From Pyrocephalus nanus (lineage: Eukaryota > Chordata > Aves > Passeriformes > Tyrannidae), in NCBI GenBank assembly GCA_038380795.1, contig CM076263.1, forward strand, positions 1,131,001 through 1,195,000: a stretch of DNA of 64,000 nucleotides. The letters are read 5' to 3'. This document shows positions 60,090 to 64,000 of the stretch, one piece after another. The notes beneath the pieces are model-generated. The model had not been told where the DNA came from, ran no database searches, and saw nothing but the letters and a program-made list of their open reading frames with translations. Position 1 is the stretch's first letter; the number at the start of each line of letters is the position of its first letter. The translations under genes and the position numbers were made by a program.

Positions 60090-60248
60090 AAAACAAGGAG
60101 TTCCCAACCCTGGAGGGAACTAAAAGCCATGTGAAGGTGGCACTTCAGGACATGGGTTAGTGGTGGCCTTGGCAGTGCTGAGGGAGCAGTTGGACTTGCT
60201 GGTTTTGGAGTGTTCTTCCAACTCAAATGATCCCATTATTCTGTGATC
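60090..60248 (+). mobile_element. CR1 LINE 3' end, third type (plus)
   Basis: AGTTCCCAACCCTGGAGGGA, AAAAGCCATGTGAAGGTGGC, GGGTTAGTGGTGGCCTTGGC and GTTCTTCCAACTCAAATGAT occur in order, ending CCCATTATTCTGTGATC. About 155 bp, truncated within the segment upstream of the AAAAGCC block. Confidence 0.93.
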
Positions 60249-63200
60249 AAACCATTGGGGAAGTTCCTCGTGTTAAAAAGCAGAGTGAGGATTTGGTGCT
60301 CTTGAACACAGAGCTCCCCACTGCCACACAACAGATTTTTGTAAAAGACATCCTGTTGGTTCCTTGGGGAGAGGATTGTTTTGATAGGTAATGGCAATAT
60401 GTGAAGGTAAGAATCTACTTTGGAAAGTTGTCTTTCACTATATGGAAATTGCTAGAGCTCTCAGAGCTGTTCCAAATATTCATGTAGAAGATTTTAAGTG
60501 TTCTGTAGTTTGGGCGAGGCGGAGGGGTCTCAAATAAATTCAAAAAAGTCAGGTATTACATCTTGTGTGTTTAAGTTTGATTTAAATTTCACTTTAGGCA
60601 CTCAAGCTGGACTTAAAATGTTGCTCTCCTGAGAGATGAAGAGTTGACAACGATGGGTCAACTTTTCTGTAGTGTTTTGTTGTTGTTGTTTTTCTTGGGT
60701 TTTTTGTTTGGTTTTGTTTGTGTTTGTTTTTTTTTTTTTTGTTTGGTTGGTTTTTTAAAGATATACAAATCACAATTTAGAAACTGCAGGGGGGTTATCT
60801 GTCTCTTTCTTCCTGGGTTTATTGATACTTACTGGGTATATTGATACATACTTCAGCTCCACATGGTGCTGATAATTTAGACGTGATAATTATGCCCTTT
60901 CTGCCACGGGCTGAGCACTGTGGTCCATGCAACCACATGCTCCAAAACTCATCCCCGTGTGCTTCTGTCTCCTTTTTTTATTATTCCAGCCTGGTTTACG
61001 TCCCTGACAGTGAGGTCTAAGGGGAAACAAGTGAGAATATGTGCTTCTTACCATAGTTGTTGGTTGTCTGGGTAGCTCCCTTGGGTTCTTATGCTCTGTC
61101 CATATGCAGAGAGCCCTGGGACAGGACCCCCTCATGGTACATGACAAGCATTCCCCACCTCTGAGGCTCTTGGAGACCAAACCACCTATTTAATAACCTG
61201 AACTCACTCATTTGCACATCAAAGGCAGGGCTAACAGTGGTTTTAGATGTGCTTCAGTGTCTTCCAACCTAAGCCAGCTTTCTCAGGAGGTACAAGAAAG
61301 CAGTCTAGGAAGACCTGGCATTCAGTTCAAGCCCTGAGCAGCAGGTGAGCATAGTCTTGAGAAGAGGATTTATCTGCAGATCTAGAAATCTGAGTAGCTC
61401 CAAGACCGAAATTCCTGGATATGTAGAAACCCTCGTGCCAAACCTGTGTTTCTTGTCTCTCGACAAGGGAAAGCATCAACCACAAAGTCCATAAAATGTC
61501 GAGTTCTGGCAGGAGCACTTGCAAACATGCTGGAGAACTGGTCTGGGGGCTCAGGTTTAGGTATGGTATGGTCTCCTCTGCTGTAGGAAAGGGCTTTTTG
61601 CAGGGCCTGTTATCTTAGATTTGTTTTCTGACTGTTTTGAAGAATACAGGATATGATAAGAGCAGAAGATGACCAAAAAGTGGAGGTCATCAAGGGACAA
61701 GGCAGAGGGACCACATCCTCTGCTTGGTTGGATGCATCCTCTGAAGACAGTCCAGAAGAGCCCAGTCTGATCCCACCTTCTTCTTTGGGCACCTGAACAC
61801 CTTAGAGTTGTTCATATGGGTTATTTTAGGCCCCTGAACTAGAACATGGAGGTCAATATGGGTAAACCAGTTGTCTTGTCATGGGCAGAGAAAAGTGTTT
61901 TGCCTGTGGTTTTGCTGCACAAATTCTTCCTTTAGATTTTTTTTTTTTGTGTGTGTCTTTGTCCCCCCGGACCTTCTGTGAGATTAGAAAAGTTCTTGAG
62001 CAGGGCAAAGGATGAAATTAATTTTCCCGACTTTTCCTCACTTATTTTTCAATGCTGCCTGTACTCAGAGGGCAATTCAGGAATGCCAGTGGTCTGTAGA
62101 GGGCTGCTCTGTTCCTAGTCAGTCTGTCACTTGCTTTTGGCTTTGGTTTGCAGTCTGACAGCAAATGGCCCCTCCAGTTTGATGCTCCCCAGCCTGAGCA
62201 CAACCAAGCTGGAGATGCTTGGAAAACGCATGGCTGGGTTGTGACTCAGGAAGTCTGGACGTGGATGAATGGAACAAGTTGGTTTTACTTAACTGGTAAC
62301 TGTTAACTGGTGGGAGGTTGCCCAGCAGCTTTGCAGGACTATCAAGGGACATCAGCAGGTTTCTGATGTGCTCCCTTGAGAGTGCAAGAAACATTCTGGG
62401 GACCAGGCACTGCCCAGAGGCTGAAAATTCAAAGCTACCCCTTGGTGACACAACACCAGGGACTATATGTTTTGCAGCTTCCAACGAGGTGAGAGCTCTG
62501 ACAACATTCTCCTACTGTTGAAAAAGGCCGTAGTTGCCAAAATAAGCATTTCCCCTTTTTTCACCATGGGTCAACGCTGGCCCTTGATGGGGTTAAGGGA
62601 CTGTGTCTGTCTGTCTCTCTGCTCATTCTAACCTGTGCTTGCACACAGCTGCGTGCAGGATTGCCACATGAGGGGCTGGGGTCACATTTGGCACACTGTG
62701 AGACGTCCCTTGGTAGCTTTCATACCCTCTGCAACCATCCTGAGCTTGCCGTGGGTCTGCAATGGGATCGTCTTAGACCTGGCAGCCCTTTCAGCTGGAA
62801 GAAAAACCACAAGATCAGGATGGGGCCAGCATAAATGTTTGCCTTTAAATAGATTTCGCCCTTGAAAATCACCTTCAGCCAGGCTGGGTTGCTGGCAAAG
62901 TCCTTTCCCACCTCTCACACCTCAGCAAGCAGCTCATGTCCGGACCTGAAGCAGTTTCACCTGTGTTTGTGGACAGTAGGTACAGGGAGAACAGAGAGTT
63001 ATGGGGATGCCACTGAGGGATTTCTGGCCTCAGGGTCTGGGTGGGCTTCAAGCATCCTGCAGGAACAGAGACCAGCAACCTCATGGTCTGCTGCTGGCAG
63101 CTTGCCAAGGGGTTCAGAGCATATTTGGTCTATCTGTGACAGTCTGTGACCTTTAGGTTGTCCTTCAGTGTCAGTGTTTGGTGACCAACCTTGTATCTAC

Positions 63201-63552
63201 TTTGCTGTTCTGTGCTGTAGACAGAGACCCTTTCTTGTGGTCAGCCAGCCAGTCAAAATAGTACAACTGTGATTGCTTCAGCATCATCTCCAGAGACTCT
63301 GGGGAGTGCAGCAGCCAGGAGGGGGGTGTTGGTGTGCATTTTGCAATAGGTCAGCTCTAACTGCAACGGGTACAGAGACTGTCTGCAGTTTAACAAGCAC
63401 TGAGAGGTTTTCTGTTGGCTCTTTTGACCTTGCCTGGAAATTTCTGCCGTGGGGGAGTGGATCTGTTCACAGAATAATTCAAGTTAACAACTCCTAAAGT
63501 CTGCAACCTGCTGGACCCCAGCTGCTCCGTCTAAACAATTGTACATGGAGGG
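60249..63552. other. Unique noncoding sequence
   Basis: A G/T low-complexity tract lies at 60675-60756 and short TCTG repeats near 62601-62620. Minus frames at 60890-61180 and 62119-62484 lack domains. No gene or transposon was recognised. Confidence 0.5.
60675..60756. repeat. G/T-rich low-complexity tract
   Basis: TTGTTGTTGTTG and GTTTGGTTTTG-type repeats with a T14 core near 60727-60740. The + strand has almost no A or C. Confidence 0.92.
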
Positions 63553-63868
63553 GCTCTAAGAGAGATAGAGAGGGACTTTGGACAAGGGTCTGGAATAACA
63601 GGACAAGGGGGAATGGCCTCCTACCGACAGAGTCAGGGTTAAATGGGATATTGGGGAGGAATTCTTCCCCATGAGGGTGGTGAGGCCCTGGCACAGGTTG
63701 CACAGAGAAGCTGTGGCTGCCCCTGGATCCCTGGAAGTGTCCAAGACCTGGTTGGATGGTTCTTGGAACAACCTGGGCTAGTGGAAGGTGTTCCTGCCCA
63801 TGGCAGGGGATGGGATGAGATGGTCTTTAAAGTTCCTTCCAACCCAAACCATTCCAGATTATAGGATT
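63553..63868 (+). mobile_element. CR1 LINE 3' portion (plus)
   Basis: AGAGGGACTTTGGACAAGGG, GGACAAGGGGGAATGGCCTC, GGTTAAATGGGATATTGGGG, GTGAGGCCCTGGCACAGGTT, CCTGGAAGTGTCCAAGACCT and GTTCCTTCCAACCCAAACCA occur in order. About 315 bp with the 3' terminus nearly intact. Minus frames (63494-63842) across it are shadows. Confidence 0.97.
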
Positions 63869-64000
63869 TTTTCCCCCTTAAAGCAGGATGGAAAAGCGAT
63901 ATCCATATGTGCCCAAACCTGAACTTGGTCCTTTGCTTTATTTTCTGAGCTCAGTCCAGTTAAAGTTATGGAATAGGAAGCTCTAGTCAGGGCAGTCTGC
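63869..64000. other. Unique noncoding edge of window
   Basis: No feature recognised. Confidence 0.5.

Noticed and set aside
61255..61280. CTTCCAACCTAAGCC, like a CR1 tail
   Set aside because: Only about 12 bases match, with no adjoining CR1 sequence.

Overview
The window looks like noncoding nuclear DNA from a bird, either intergenic or from inside a long intron. The main evidence is about 26 fragments (roughly 24 insertions, about 5 kb or 8% of the window) of CR1-type LINE retrotransposons. All are short, 5'-truncated 3' ends. On the + strand they show either the sense motif GGTCCCTTCCAACCC or its complement GGGTTGGAAGGGACC, with degenerate ATTCTATG-like tails. No mammalian-type Alu, B1 or L1 elements are visible, and no bacterial-style gene packing, rRNA, tRNA, CRISPR or operon structure was seen. 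The several distinct CR1 3'-end types suggest a neoavian, possibly passerine, genome; that placement is inference from remembered consensus patterns.

Layout. 1-4.7 kb: unique sequence with three old minus-strand CR1 ends. 4.74-5.5 kb: a CpG-rich block with two GC-box/G-run motifs, the best promoter or enhancer candidate here. 6.06-6.25 kb: a compound TTTTC/CTTCT pentanucleotide array. 9.1-9.5 kb: the longest plus-strand CR1. 11.5-20.7 kb: a repeat-poor stretch broken only by a 160-bp ATCC array at 16.0 kb. 20.67-21.0 kb: a CR1 nested inside another CR1. 21-33 kb: unique sequence with scattered CR1 ends and T-rich tracts. 33.95-34.19 kb: two CR1 ends tail to tail, forming an inverted repeat. 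34-53 kb: mostly unique, with an AC microsatellite, very long T and A homopolymers and further CR1 ends. 53-64 kb: the densest CR1 neighbourhood.

No protein-coding gene can be supported. Open frames reach at most 197 codons. The longest lie in GC-rich unique DNA, in antisense CR1 or in microsatellites. None shows a recognisable domain or a convincing chain of splice-bounded exons. A short exon of a neighbouring gene could still be hidden, since single small vertebrate exons cannot be excluded by eye. I found no new biological system; the points most worth checking are the CpG-rich block, the nested and inverted CR1 pairs, and a few conserved-looking AT-rich segments.
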